DNA of 31,529 bases from an uncultured Eubacteriales bacterium (GCA_934456435.1 CAKSHH010000020.1:1-31529); one strand, 5' to 3'. Shown: positions 23,720 through 31,529, counted from the stretch's first letter. Numbers and translations: made by a program. Notes: a model not told the origin generated them from the sequence alone.

Positions 23720-23752
23720 GGCGATAGCGCGCTTTGAGCGTGTGATATTGCC
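23720..23752 (+). promoter_or_regulatory. Hairpin in the serC 5' leader
   Basis: GGCGATA pairs with GATATTGCC-side bases and CGCGC with GCGTG (including G-U pairs), giving a stem of about 12 pairs with one mismatch around a short loop. It lies between the start point and the ribosome binding site, with no T-run, so it is not a terminator. A role in stability or translation control is possible. Confidence 0.45.
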
Positions 23753-23775
23753 AAAATTCTATCGGAGGTTTTATT

Positions 23776-24858
23776 ATGGGTAGAGTATATAACTTTTCAG
23801 CAGGTCCGTCCATGCTTCCTGAGTCAGTTCTGAACAAGGCTGCCGCAGAGATGCTTGACTATGAGGGCACAGGCACATCCGTTATGGAGATGTCTCACCG
23901 TTCAAAGGCTTTCCAGGGAATCATTGATTCCGCAGAGGCTCTTGTTCGCGAGATCTACAAGGTTCCCGACAACTACAAGGTTTTGTTCCTTCAGGGCGGC
24001 GCATCAACTCAGTTTGCAGCTATTCCGCTCAACTTTATGAACGGCACAGGCAAGGCTGATTACATCATCACAGGCCGTTGGGCAAACCAGGCTTTCAAAG
24101 AGGCTAAGAAGTACGGCGATGTTGTAGCCGCAGCTTCATCGGAGGATAAGACTTATACCTATATCCCCAAGACGACCCGTGAGAGCTTCCGTGACGATAT
24201 CGACTATGTTTACTATTGCATGAACAATACGATTTACGGTACAACATTCAAGTATATCCCCGACACAGGCGATATTCCTCTTATTGCAGACGTTTCATCC
24301 TGCTTCTTCTCGGAGCCGCTTGATATCTCCAAGTTTGCAATGGTTTACGGCGGCGCCCAGAAGAACGTTGCTCCGGCAGGTCTCGTAATTGCTATTATCC
24401 GCGAGGATATGCTCGGTCATGCACGCGACTACACACCGACAATGCTTGACTACAAGATTCACGCTGACAACGGTTCAATGTACAACACTCCGCCGTGTTA
24501 TACAATTTATATGTGCAAGCTTGTTCTTGAGTGGATCAAGAGCATCGGCGGTCTCGACGCAATGAAGGCAAGAAATGAGGCTAAGGCTAAAATCCTTTAT
24601 GATTACCTTGATTCAAGCAAGCTCTTCAAGGGCACGGTTGTCAAGGAAGACCGTTCTCTTATGAACGTTCCGTTCGTTATCGGCGACAAGGATATGGAAG
24701 CAAAGTTCATTGCCGAAGCAACAGAGGCAGGCTTCATCAACCTCAAGGGTCACAAGACCGTTGGCGGTATGAGAGCTTCTATCTACAACGCAATGCCGAT
24801 CGAGGGCGTTGAGAAGCTCGTTGAGTTCATGAAGAAGTTTGAGGAAGCTAATTCATAA
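23776..24858 (+). CDS. serC: Phosphoserine aminotransferase
   Basis: SerC converts 3-phosphohydroxypyruvate and glutamate to phosphoserine, the second step of serine synthesis. The 360-aa class V aminotransferase has FSAGPSMLPESVL (7-19), EMSHRSK (39-44) and the PLP lysine K196 in YGGAQKNVAPAG. GHKTVGGMRASIYNAMP is the conserved C-terminal substrate block. ATCGGAGG lies about 8 nt before the ATG at 23776. serA follows after a 124-bp spacer with a large palindrome. serB is not in the window. Confidence 0.98.
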   Translation: MGRVYNFSAGPSMLPESVLNKAAAEMLDYEGTGTSVMEMSHRSKAFQGIIDSAEALVREIYKVPDNYKVLFLQGGASTQFAAIPLNFMNGTGKADYIITGRWANQAFKEAKKYGDVVAAASSEDKTYTYIPKTTRESFRDDIDYVYYCMNNTIYGTTFKYIPDTGDIPLIADVSSCFFSEPLDISKFAMVYGGAQKNVAPAGLVIAIIREDMLGHARDYTPTMLDYKIHADNGSMYNTPPCYTIYMCKLVLEWIKSIGGLDAMKARNEAKAKILYDYLDSSKLFKGTVVKEDRSLMNVPFVIGDKDMEAKFIAEATEAGFINLKGHKTVGGMRASIYNAMPIEGVEKLVEFMKKFEEANS

Positions 24859-24870
24859 ATAAAAACACAC

Positions 24871-24958
24871 AGGCTGTTATCTTAAAGTCAGATGGCACAA
24901 AACAGGCTTCCCCTCAAGGGGAAGGCTTGTGTTGCCTTTACCTTTAACGGAACAGCCT
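24871..24958 (+). repeat. Nested palindromic element in the serC-serA spacer
   Basis: The outer arms AGGCTGTT (24871-24878) and AACAGCCT (24951-24958) pair exactly; inside, AAAG faces CTTT, GGCACAA faces TTGTGTTGCC, and the centre is GGCTTCCCC-TCAA-GGGGAAGGC with one mismatch. The whole 88 bases fold back on themselves. The outer arm is followed by TTATTTTAT, so it may act as an attenuator before serA. The TTCCCC-TCAA-GGGGAA core also resembles palindromic intergenic repeats I recall from gut Ruminococcaceae, so it may be a small mobile repeat. Confidence 0.7.
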
Positions 24959-24982
24959 TATTTTATAAAAGGAGATAATTTT

Positions 24983-26107
24983 ATGTATAATATTCTTACT
25001 CTCAACAAGATTGCCGCCTGCGGCACCGACCGTTTCGACGGAAAGTACGCTTGCTCGGACAGTTGTGAGAATCCGACCGCCGTTATGGTTCGTTCGGCTT
25101 CAATGCATGAGACGGTATTTGCTCCCGAAACTCTTGCAATTGCACGCGCAGGTGCAGGCACAAACAATATCCCCGTTGACAAGTGTGCCGAACAGGGTAT
25201 CGTTGTTTTCAACACTCCGGGTGCAAACGCAAACGCTGTTAAAGAACTCGTTATCTGCGGACTTCTTCTCGCTTCGAGAAAAGTTACCGCCGCTTATGAC
25301 TGGTGCAAGGGACTTAAGGGTGAGGGCGACAACGTCGGAAAGCTTGTTGAAAAAGGCAAGTCACAGTTTGCAGGTCCCGAAATCATGGGCAAAACTCTCG
25401 GCGTTATCGGTCTCGGCGCAATCGGCTTCAAGGTTGCTCAGGCTGCCGAAGCTCTTGGCATGAAGATTGTCGGCTATGACCCGTTCCTTTCCGAGGGTGT
25501 TAAGGCTGCGCTTTCTGCTGAGACGGAGGTTGTCGAGGACATCAACGATATTTTCAAAAAGAGCGATTACATAACAATTCACGTTCCTCTCAATGACGGA
25601 ACTAAGGATACAGTCAACAAGGACACACTTGCACTTTGCAAGGACGGAGTTAGAATACTCAACTTTGCACGCGGCGGACTTGTAAACAGTGCCGACATGA
25701 TTGCCGCACTCGAAAGAGGTAAGGCTGCGGCTTATGTCACGGATTTCCCGTCGGATGAGGTTATCGGCGTTGACGGCGTTATCGCTATTCCGCACCTTGG
25801 AGCATCAACTCCAGAAAGTGAGGACAACTGCGCGGTTATGGCTGCCGATGAGCTTATCGCTTACATCGAAAAAGGCGAGATCGTAAACTCGGTAAATATG
25901 CCGAGAATGCCGCTCGATAAGGTTGACGGTGCAAGAACCTGCGTTATTCATAAGGCTGACGCCGCAGACGCAGTTAAAGCTGTTCTTGGTGCAGACGCAA
26001 AGAGCGCAGTAAGGGGAGCATACGGCTACTCGGTTGTTGACACCGAAGCAGACGTCGCTGCGCTTGAAGCAATCGACGGTGTTATCAGAGTAAGAGTTAT
26101 AAAGTAA
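24983..26107 (+). CDS. serA: D-3-phosphoglycerate dehydrogenase
   Basis: SerA oxidises 3-phosphoglycerate with NAD to 3-phosphohydroxypyruvate, the first step of serine synthesis. The 374-aa protein has the Rossmann motif TLGVIGLGAIGFKVAQ, the catalytic Arg region NFARGGLVN, the Glu-side segment DFPSDEVIG and the His of IPHLGASTPESEDNC. The last 70 residues form an ACT-like tail (about 315-374) that may bind serine or be vestigial. I chose the ATG at 24983 because AAAAGGAGA lies about 8 nt upstream; an earlier in-frame start at 24929 lies within the palindrome. It is followed by the stem at 26124. Confidence 0.95.
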   Translation: MYNILTLNKIAACGTDRFDGKYACSDSCENPTAVMVRSASMHETVFAPETLAIARAGAGTNNIPVDKCAEQGIVVFNTPGANANAVKELVICGLLLASRKVTAAYDWCKGLKGEGDNVGKLVEKGKSQFAGPEIMGKTLGVIGLGAIGFKVAQAAEALGMKIVGYDPFLSEGVKAALSAETEVVEDINDIFKKSDYITIHVPLNDGTKDTVNKDTLALCKDGVRILNFARGGLVNSADMIAALERGKAAAYVTDFPSDEVIGVDGVIAIPHLGASTPESEDNCAVMAADELIAYIEKGEIVNSVNMPRMPLDKVDGARTCVIHKADAADAVKAVLGADAKSAVRGAYGYSVVDTEADVAALEAIDGVIRVRVIK

Positions 26108-26123
26108 AACTTGTATATAATTT

Positions 26124-26150
26124 AAGCCGCCGGTCAAAAACCGGCGGCTT
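26124..26150. terminator. Terminator-like hairpin after serA
   Basis: AAGCCGCCGGT pairs perfectly with ACCGGCGGCTT around a 5-base loop, followed by TAACTTTG. The stem is strong but the T-run weak. It separates serA from the convergent M16 peptidase gene. Confidence 0.75.
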
Positions 26151-26205
26151 TAACTTTGATACATTGTTTTCAAAAAGTGACTATGTGGTTTGAGATTTGA
26201 ACTTT

Positions 26206-27471
26206 TTACTCATCAAGCTTCACAAGAATATTTTTAATTTTTTCTTTTTTATCTGATGAAATGTCACCCATTACAGTTAAAGTAAGATTTTTATTTTTAA
26301 AAATTTTCTGTGCCAAAGTCATAAATCTTTCTTGTTCATCACAGCGGATAGTTGTTTTTTCAAAACTTTTGTTTAGAATAAAACCGTACCAGCAGTTCAA
26401 GAAATTGATTTCACTTGTATCGTCAAGATAAAAATCCAATGCTTCATTGTAAAAAGGAATAGATACGGCGAGGTCGGCGGTAGAAATATTGCTTTTCATT
26501 TGCCTTAAAACATTTATTGTTTCATATAATGATTTCTCAAATTCACTTTTATCAATTGAGTACTGTATGTGAATTATTGAAAATTTTTCGTATTTATCTA
26601 CAAACGAACTGATATCGGCAGTTAGCCCCAATTCTTCTCTGAGATATTTTTGCAGTTTTGAACCAACACCTTCGCCGAGAATACAATTCAGAATTTCAAC
26701 TTCTTCCAAAGAAAAAGTGTTGAGATCAACATCGAACGATAAATCTATATCGTATACAGACCAACCATTTGTTTCAATAAGAATATTTGGAGCTCTTTTG
26801 TGAAAATTTGCCGGAACGGTAATGCCTGAAGCGGACATCCCTGTATTTATTCTTATTGTTTCAAATGTTTTTTCAACTTTTAGAATTTCTGTGTCGTTGA
26901 AGTTGCCTGCAAAGCTGATAATCATATTATGATTATTAAATATCTTGTTTTTATAATCGGTTAAATCTTTTGAGGTGATTTTTGAAACGGTATTTTTATT
27001 GCCCATAATTGGCATTGCAATAGGGATGTTGCCGAAAATAGATTGATAGGCATAGTTATCAATGGTATAACTTGACTTTTCTTCGATTTGCCTTAGCACA
27101 ACCGCCTGTTCTTTTTCAAGGGCGTTGTCGCTCCAATTGTAAGTAGTCAGAATTTTAATAAATATCTCGGAGGCTTCAAAAAGCTTTGTGGGTATAACTT
27201 TAATTTGAAATCTTAAAAAATTTCGATATGTTTCTGCTCGCAGAGTTGTTCCGAGACTTTCCATATAATAATACAATTGATCTTGAGTCATTCCGTTTAA
27301 CTCTCTGAAGTGAATATGCTCCAACAAATGTGTAATTCCGTTTTGCTCTGCCTTTTCGTATTCGGTTCCGGCTCGTACAAAGAGGTCTATTGAAACGGAA
27401 TGTGTGTGTGGCAATTTGCATTGTAAAATTCTCAATCCGTTACTTAAGATATGATCTTTTGTAATGTTCAT
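26206..27471 (-). CDS. M16-family zinc peptidase
   Basis: M16 (pitrilysin/insulinase) peptidases degrade or process short peptides. The 421-aa protein has the inverted zinc motif HxxEH as H48-L-L-E51-H52, with a third ligand Glu at about 130 (VLRQIEEKS), at the family spacing. The N-terminal NGLRILQCKLPHTHSVSIDLFVRAGTEYE is typical. The second half (about 200-421) is the inactive partner domain. No signal peptide is seen, so it is probably cytoplasmic. It stands alone here without a second M16 gene. CGGAGAATTTT precedes the ATG at 27471. The substrate is unknown. Confidence 0.9.
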   Translation of the reverse strand: MNITKDHILSNGLRILQCKLPHTHSVSIDLFVRAGTEYEKAEQNGITHLLEHIHFRELNGMTQDQLYYYMESLGTTLRAETYRNFLRFQIKVIPTKLFEASEIFIKILTTYNWSDNALEKEQAVVLRQIEEKSSYTIDNYAYQSIFGNIPIAMPIMGNKNTVSKITSKDLTDYKNKIFNNHNMIISFAGNFNDTEILKVEKTFETIRINTGMSASGITVPANFHKRAPNILIETNGWSVYDIDLSFDVDLNTFSLEEVEILNCILGEGVGSKLQKYLREELGLTADISSFVDKYEKFSIIHIQYSIDKSEFEKSLYETINVLRQMKSNISTADLAVSIPFYNEALDFYLDDTSEINFLNCWYGFILNKSFEKTTIRCDEQERFMTLAQKIFKNKNLTLTVMGDISSDKKEKIKNILVKLDE

Positions 27472-27505
27472 AAAATTCTCCGATTAAAACAAATAGGATT
27501 TATTC

Positions 27506-27534
27506 TTGCTTATTGATTTATTGTGTGTTATTAT
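27506..27534 (+). promoter_or_regulatory. Promoter of the AlkP-superfamily gene
   Basis: TTGCTT (27506-27511) and TATTAT (27529-27534) with 17 nt between, about 30 bp before the ATG at 27564. Confidence 0.5.
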
Positions 27535-27563
27535 AACCTCATATCAATTAAGGGGTGTATAAA

Positions 27564-28376
27564 ATGGACGAATTTAACAGTCTTTCGCTTGACACTTTGT
27601 GTGCGGCACTTTGCACGGTTATGGGCGTCGAACCGCCGAAAGAAGCGGCGGACGCGGCGCAGGTTGTTGTGGATTATGCAAACAAGAAGTTCAACGGTGA
27701 AAAAGCCGACAGATTATTTATGTACAATCCGGATGCGGTAGCGCAATGGGTTCAGGAAAAGTATCCAGAATTTATGGATGATACGCTTGACCGCACGGAG
27801 CTTCATGTGCCGTTTGCAACGGTTATGCCGTCTGTAACTCCTGTGTGCTTTGCAACGATGTACACGGGTGCTCAGCCAGAGGTTCACGGCATTACGGTTT
27901 ATAAGAAGCCTGTTTTGACGATTGACACAATTTTTGACGCCTTTATCCGTGCAGGCAAAAAGGCGGCGATTATCGCAGACACGACCTGTTCGATCGGCAA
28001 AATTTTCCTTGAACGCGATATGGATTATTTCATCTACGAGACCGTGCCGGAAATCAATGCTAAAGCGTGTGAGCTTATTCTTGAGGATAAGTATGATTTG
28101 ATCGTTGTGTATAATGAAAACTTCGATGCAATTATGCACCACAAAGGACCCGAAGATCCGAACACACTCGCTCAGCTTACCGAAAATTCACAGGTATTTT
28201 CAATTTTCTGCGAGCTGATTCGCAACAACTGGAAAAATCACAACACGCTTCTCGGCTTTGCGATGGATCACGGCTGTCATGAGATTGACGCCGGCTGCGG
28301 TTCGCACGGACTCTATATGCCGGAGGATATCAACATTCTCCACCATTATATTTGTTTGCCGAAAGATGCGGAATAA
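27564..28376 (+). CDS. Alkaline phosphatase-superfamily protein (type I phosphodiesterase-like)
   Basis: The 270-aa protein has the layout of metal-dependent phosphodiesterases or nucleotide pyrophosphatases. FATVMPSVTPVCFATMYTG holds the likely catalytic Thr. FDAIMHHKGPED and FAMDHGCHEIDAGCGSHG hold metal ligands (Asp, His, His). The usual first metal Asp (of a DG motif) seems to be replaced by FMYNPDAV, so the first site is not clear. No signal peptide is visible, so it is probably cytoplasmic. AAGGGG lies upstream of the ATG at 27564. A GTG at 27555 is within that site and was rejected. The substrate is unknown. A strong terminator follows at once. Confidence 0.82.
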   Translation: MDEFNSLSLDTLCAALCTVMGVEPPKEAADAAQVVVDYANKKFNGEKADRLFMYNPDAVAQWVQEKYPEFMDDTLDRTELHVPFATVMPSVTPVCFATMYTGAQPEVHGITVYKKPVLTIDTIFDAFIRAGKKAAIIADTTCSIGKIFLERDMDYFIYETVPEINAKACELILEDKYDLIVVYNENFDAIMHHKGPEDPNTLAQLTENSQVFSIFCELIRNNWKNHNTLLGFAMDHGCHEIDAGCGSHGLYMPEDINILHHYICLPKDAE

Positions 28377-28383
28377 AAATGAT

Positions 28384-28422
28384 CGCTGCATTTAGTTATT
28401 ACGCTAAGTGCAGCGTTTTTTA
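28384..28422 (+). terminator. Rho-independent terminator
   Basis: CGCTGCATTTAG pairs with CTAAGTGCAGCG (one G-U) around an 8-base loop, followed by TTTTTT. It follows the AlkP-like gene by about 8 bases, and the reverse complement may serve the convergent SDR gene. Confidence 0.9.
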
Positions 28423-28469
28423 CGGAAAGTCAAATATTTGATTTGCCTTTTGATACAGCGTTTTGTCCT

Positions 28470-29264
28470 TTATTTATACAGTCCTCCGACAATTTTGACT
28501 GCGAGTTTGTGCGGGAATATTCTTGAAAGAAACACAAGCGCCTTATATTGAAAACCGGCTGTGTAAAGGGGAGAGATGTGCTTCTTTTCGGCAACCTTGA
28601 CGACAAGCCTTGCAACGGAATCGGGTGTCATACCGTTCTTTTCGTCCTTTTCCATTGCGGAGACTGCCGAGCCGATAACTCCCGAATAAACATCGTCGCC
28701 GGCATTTGTCTTGCTCCTTGCGGCTGTGAAGCCTGTTGAAATATCACCGGGCATGACGGAAACTACCTCAATGCCGAATGCCTTTACCTCATTGGTCAGC
28801 GCATCAACAAATGAATTGATAGCCGCCTTTGATGCCGAGTAGTAAGCCTGGAAAGGAATTGAATAGACGGCGGCAACGGAGCTTATACATATAATTCTGC
28901 CTCCCTTTTGCTTCCTCATCTGCGGCAGAACCGCTTTGACGGTGTTTATGGTTCCGAAAAGGTTTACTTCAAACTGCCGTTTCATTTCCTTTTCTTCAAT
29001 AAATTCGACGGCACCGGAAACGCCCATACCTGCCGAGGTCACGAGCAGGTCGATTCTGCCGCTTTCGGCAATGACCTGTTCGACGGCGGCGCTTATTGTC
29101 GCCGAGTCGGAAACATCGGCAAATATGAATTTGTTTTTTTCGTTTTCGGCAGGATGTCGGCTGAGGTTATAGACCGTATATCCTTTTTCTCTCAGCATAC
29201 GCGCCGTTGCAAGCCCGATTCCCGAACCGGCACCTGTTATAACTGCAATCTTTTTATTTTCCAT
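28470..29264 (-). CDS. Short-chain dehydrogenase/reductase
   Basis: The 264-aa classical SDR has the NAD(P)-binding TGAGSGIG (10-17), TSAGMG in place of the common NNAG, and the catalytic Ser-Tyr-Lys in ISSVAAVYSIPFQAYYSASK. VVSVMPGDISTGF follows the active site. R37 of NLSRHP after beta-2 hints at NADP preference. The C-terminal tail FLSRIFPHKLAVKIVGGLYK is a possible membrane-associating helix, as in acylglycerone- or retinol-type SDRs. GAGGTAATTTTTA precedes the ATG at 29264. The substrate is unknown. Confidence 0.92.
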   Translation of the reverse strand: MENKKIAVITGAGSGIGLATARMLREKGYTVYNLSRHPAENEKNKFIFADVSDSATISAAVEQVIAESGRIDLLVTSAGMGVSGAVEFIEEKEMKRQFEVNLFGTINTVKAVLPQMRKQKGGRIICISSVAAVYSIPFQAYYSASKAAINSFVDALTNEVKAFGIEVVSVMPGDISTGFTAARSKTNAGDDVYSGVIGSAVSAMEKDEKNGMTPDSVARLVVKVAEKKHISPLYTAGFQYKALVFLSRIFPHKLAVKIVGGLYK

Positions 29265-29300
29265 TAAAAATTACCTCGAATCATATTGTCTTATGAACAA

Positions 29301-29330
29301 ATTTTATCACAGCGCAAAAGTTGTTGTCAA
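29301..29330 (-). promoter_or_regulatory. SDR gene promoter
   Basis: On the minus strand TTGACA (29330-29325) and TAAAAT (29306-29301), 18 nt apart, about 37 bp before the ATG. It begins 8 bases after the upstream gene's stop, so the SDR gene can be expressed apart from it. Confidence 0.7.
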
Positions 29331-29337
29331 TCCTGCA

Positions 29338-29592
29338 TCAGAAAAATGAACGTGTTTCGACAAACCACTTGCCGTTATCCACAAAAAAGTCACGTGTCTG
29401 ACCTTGAACGATAAGAGTATATTTGGTTGCTCTGCCGCCCGATTTCGCCGGAGCATTGTTTTTAATGTTGATGATCTGTTCAACGGCGAATCTTCGGCCG
29501 TCTTTCCAAAGTATACTCAGGGGAACGACCTGTCCCTCCGGCAATACCTCTATATACATAGTCACATATTCACGGCTGTATCTTACATACAT
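29338..29592 (-). CDS. 84-aa protein of unknown function, SOS-type promoter
   Basis: The protein is a small, all-beta-looking polypeptide with LSILWKDGRRFAVEQIINI, KSGGRATKYTLIVQGQ and VDNGKWFVETRSFF. I cannot name the family with certainty; the pattern is loosely reminiscent of small domains found next to Y-family polymerases. The start at 29592 follows AGGAGG by 7 nt; a nine-residue extension to 29619 would run through that site and into the operator. The upstream promoter has a perfect clostridial LexA box over its start point, so the gene is probably DNA-damage-induced. It ends just before the SDR promoter. Confidence 0.85.
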   Translation of the reverse strand: MYVRYSREYVTMYIEVLPEGQVVPLSILWKDGRRFAVEQIINIKNNAPAKSGGRATKYTLIVQGQTRDFFVDNGKWFVETRSFF

Positions 29593-29612
29593 ACGTATTC
29601 CTCCTATAAAAG

Positions 29613-29659
29613 CGAACAAATGTTCGTATATATTATATCACATTTTCGGCTTCGGTCAA
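29613..29659 (-). promoter_or_regulatory. SOS promoter with LexA box
   Basis: On the minus strand TTGACC (29659-29654) and TATAAT (29637-29632) are 16 nt apart. CGAACAAATGTTCG (29613-29626) is a perfect match to the Gram-positive LexA consensus CGAAC-N4-GTTCG and covers the predicted transcription start 5 bases below the -10 box. LexA bound here would block initiation. Confidence 0.9.
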
Positions 29660-29907
29660 GGGGGTTATGTTAGGAAAATATGAGTATAAAATCTAAAATC
29701 TTGTATAATTTGGAGGTAAAGCACGTTATATATTGCTTTTGAAAATACAAAACACAACATATATGTCATTTTGAATATTTTATTCTAAACTTTTTGGCAT
29801 TTTTGTACAAAAATTTTTTCGATTTTAAAAACCGATTGACTTGTCTTTTAGGTTGTGATAACATTATATTTGTTGTATAAACGCAATTTTATCAAGGAGG
29901 AATTGAT
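29660..29907. other. Intergenic region with the secreted-protein promoter
   Basis: About 250 AT-rich bases between divergent genes. TTGACT (29836-29841) and TAACAT (29859-29864), 17 nt apart, form the likely plus-strand promoter. AAGGAGG follows before the ATG at 29908. Nothing else is recognised. Confidence 0.6.
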
Positions 29908-31529
29908 ATGACAGCAAAAAAAGCGGGCAAAAAAGTGTTATCCGTCATCTTGGCGCTGACGCTTATGCTCACGACCTTTGTTTGCTTTGATATCGGCGCA
30001 CTTTTCGGCTCCGCTTTGGACACGAACTCAGCCGTAACTGTGACCGACAATCAGGTAAGCAATGTGTACTTTTATGCTCCTGAACAGGCGTATCTTGAGC
30101 CGTCTTTGGAGGGATATACCAAACAGGGCAAGTACAAGTATCAGTGGTTTGTCGACTCAACGGTTGACGAGTCCACAAAACTGGAAAATCTCAGAACGGG
30201 TGAAAATTCAGAGGGTAATTTTTATTTCTACTATGAGAACGCAAGTCAGGTTACCATTTCTTATAAGTATCTCAAGAATGATATGACAGATATGACTGCG
30301 TATACAAACACGGCAAGTTCGACCACAACGGCGGACTATGCAAACGCAAACTGTGGTATTAAGTTTGCTTCATACGGTACATTGCTCAGAGCTTCCAACA
30401 CAAGTGGAACGAGCTCATATATCTATTATACCGTAGCAGGCAACAAGATCAGCACGACGATCACACGCGACAGCGAATCGCCGTATCTTCTTGCAGCAAC
30501 AAAGGGCTACTACATTGAGTGGAAAGCGACATTTGTTGATAAGCTTGACGGCCAGACAAAGGTTGCTTATGCATATACATACGTTTACAAGCCATATATC
30601 CAGCCGGTAGGCGTTGCTAACAGAACGAAGAACAACTCCGGTTCAAACAGCTACGGAAGTAACTTCTCATGGATTTCCGGTGTTCATGGAATTACAACTA
30701 CGGGTTCTCATTACCCGAACTCCGCAAAGGGCACAAGTATGCTCTTACCTTTCTCATCATCAAATCCGTCAGGAGTTAAGCTCGGTCTTGTCGGTACACA
30801 GTATTATGCTCAGTTTGCAGCAGAGGTGCAGGCGAACGGTTACTTCACCTACAAGGATATGAACAATACCGGCTCAGCGGGTTGGCTAAATGAGGACGGA
30901 ACAAACAGTCCGTACACAAAGACAAAATCTTTTGCTTACGGAAATGTTGATGACGGCGGAAGCAACCACAGCTATTCGGTATATAACCTTGCTACGGCAC
31001 CCACATCAAAGCTGACGATTGATGTCAGCCGTTATACAAATATGAATCAGATTCCGAACCTTTCAACAGGTCTTGTTGTTACTGACGATGAAAGCTCGGA
31101 TAACGGTGCATGGTATGTAGCCGATGGTACAGGCAAAAATGATACCTCTACCACTATGGCCGGTAGAGAAAAGAGCTCAACCACAATTGCTTCACAGATA
31201 TATAATAACTATAAGGCAATTATTGCCAATCAGGGTACCTTTGAATCAAGGGGCAATTATGAGGGCGAGGGTATTAAGTATAACGGACCCATCAGCGTTG
31301 CTCTTCTTAATACCACAAACGGTGTTAATACATATAAAGTAAGAATTTGCTATCATAACTATCAGAGTAGTGACCGAATCACTAATATAGGCGTCATGCC
31401 GATCAGCGTAACACAGACGAACAAGGAAACGTTGAGAGCGGCGGTAAACAATGCGACGGCGATAGTAGCGAAGTACGGACTTAAAGCAGACGACACAAGT
31501 GCATACTACAACTCGTCAAATGCAAACTG
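29908..31529 (+). CDS. Large secreted protein, 5' part (runs off the window)
   Basis: The frame is open for 540 codons to the window edge with no stop. It begins MTAKKAGKKVLSVILALTLM, a classic signal peptide: basic N-region, hydrophobic core to about residue 30, then DIGALFGSALD, with probable cleavage around 35-40. The mature part is rich in Thr, Ser, Asn and Tyr and looks like beta-sandwich modules of a cell-surface protein. Near the end ETLRAAVNNATAIVAKYG starts a helical segment reminiscent of FIVAR-type linkers. No catalytic motif is seen so far. AAGGAGGAATTGAT precedes the ATG at 29908. The downstream part may hold sorting or binding domains. Confidence 0.9.
   Translation, partial: MTAKKAGKKVLSVILALTLMLTTFVCFDIGALFGSALDTNSAVTVTDNQVSNVYFYAPEQAYLEPSLEGYTKQGKYKYQWFVDSTVDESTKLENLRTGENSEGNFYFYYENASQVTISYKYLKNDMTDMTAYTNTASSTTTADYANANCGIKFASYGTLLRASNTSGTSSYIYYTVAGNKISTTITRDSESPYLLAATKGYYIEWKATFVDKLDGQTKVAYAYTYVYKPYIQPVGVANRTKNNSGSNSYGSNFSWISGVHGITTTGSHYPNSAKGTSMLLPFSSSNPSGVKLGLVGTQYYAQFAAEVQANGYFTYKDMNNTGSAGWLNEDGTNSPYTKTKSFAYGNVDDGGSNHSYSVYNLATAPTSKLTIDVSRYTNMNQIPNLSTGLVVTDDESSDNGAWYVADGTGKNDTSTTMAGREKSSTTIASQIYNNYKAIIANQGTFESRGNYEGEGIKYNGPISVALLNTTNGVNTYKVRICYHNYQSSDRITNIGVMPISVTQTNKETLRAAVNNATAIVAKYGLKADDTSAYYNSSNAN

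Noticed and set aside
29593..29619. Nine-residue upstream extension of the SOS-type small gene
   Set aside because: It would start inside the LexA box and run through the AGGAGG site; the ATG at 29592 has proper spacing.

Overview
The window looks like a chromosomal segment of a low- to mid-GC gut-type Clostridia (Oscillospiraceae/Ruminococcus-like; inferred from AT-rich spacers, strong AGGAGG ribosome binding sites, TTGACA/TATAAT promoters, a clostridial LexA box and gene content). No 16S or other taxonomic marker is present, so the assignment is soft.

Region 1 (1-1.8 kb): the tail of an unidentified gene, then an IS3-family insertion sequence (about 144-1468) whose orfA carries an in-frame TGA, a terminator, and a small, probably frameshifted ORF that stops right at the distal end of a CRISPR array. 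Region 2 (1.8-10.5 kb): a complete type I-C CRISPR-Cas locus on the minus strand. The order is cas3-cas5c-cas8c-cas7-cas4-cas1-cas2, then an AT-rich leader, then an array of 12 full repeats plus one degenerate distal repeat, with 12 spacers. cas8c has a near-perfect internal ribosome binding site and ATG that should yield a separate Cas11c small subunit. Two neighbouring spacers overlap in sequence and look like hits on two variants of one target. The cas promoter is a consensus sigma-A site flanked by two GTACCAAT motifs.

Region 3 (10.7-13.1 kb): an unrecognised 97-aa gene divergent from cas3, a membrane-anchored GH16 beta-glucanase gene split by an in-frame amber codon, a decayed small ORF, and a tRNA-Pro(UGG) with its own promoter and terminator. 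Region 4 (13.2-19.8 kb): a tyrosine phosphatase and uppP (minus), gap (minus), then a plus-strand run of RluA-type pseudouridine synthase, a DUF421 (YetF-like)/DUF4363 pair and an NfeD/SPFH pair.

Region 5 (19.8-26.1 kb): central carbon metabolism. The minus-strand unit pgk-tpiA-gpmI carries triose-phosphate and lower glycolysis. Divergent serC-serA draws 3-phosphoglycerate, the product of Pgk, into serine. The serC-serA spacer holds a large nested palindrome. Region 6 (26.2-31.5 kb): a stand-alone M16 peptidase, an alkaline-phosphatase-superfamily protein, a short-chain dehydrogenase, an 84-aa protein under a promoter overlapped by a perfect LexA box, and the first 540 codons of a large secreted protein that runs off the window.

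No wholly new multigene system is evident. The least explained items are the overlapping spacers, the SOS-type small gene, the gene divergent from the cas operon, and the serC-serA palindrome.
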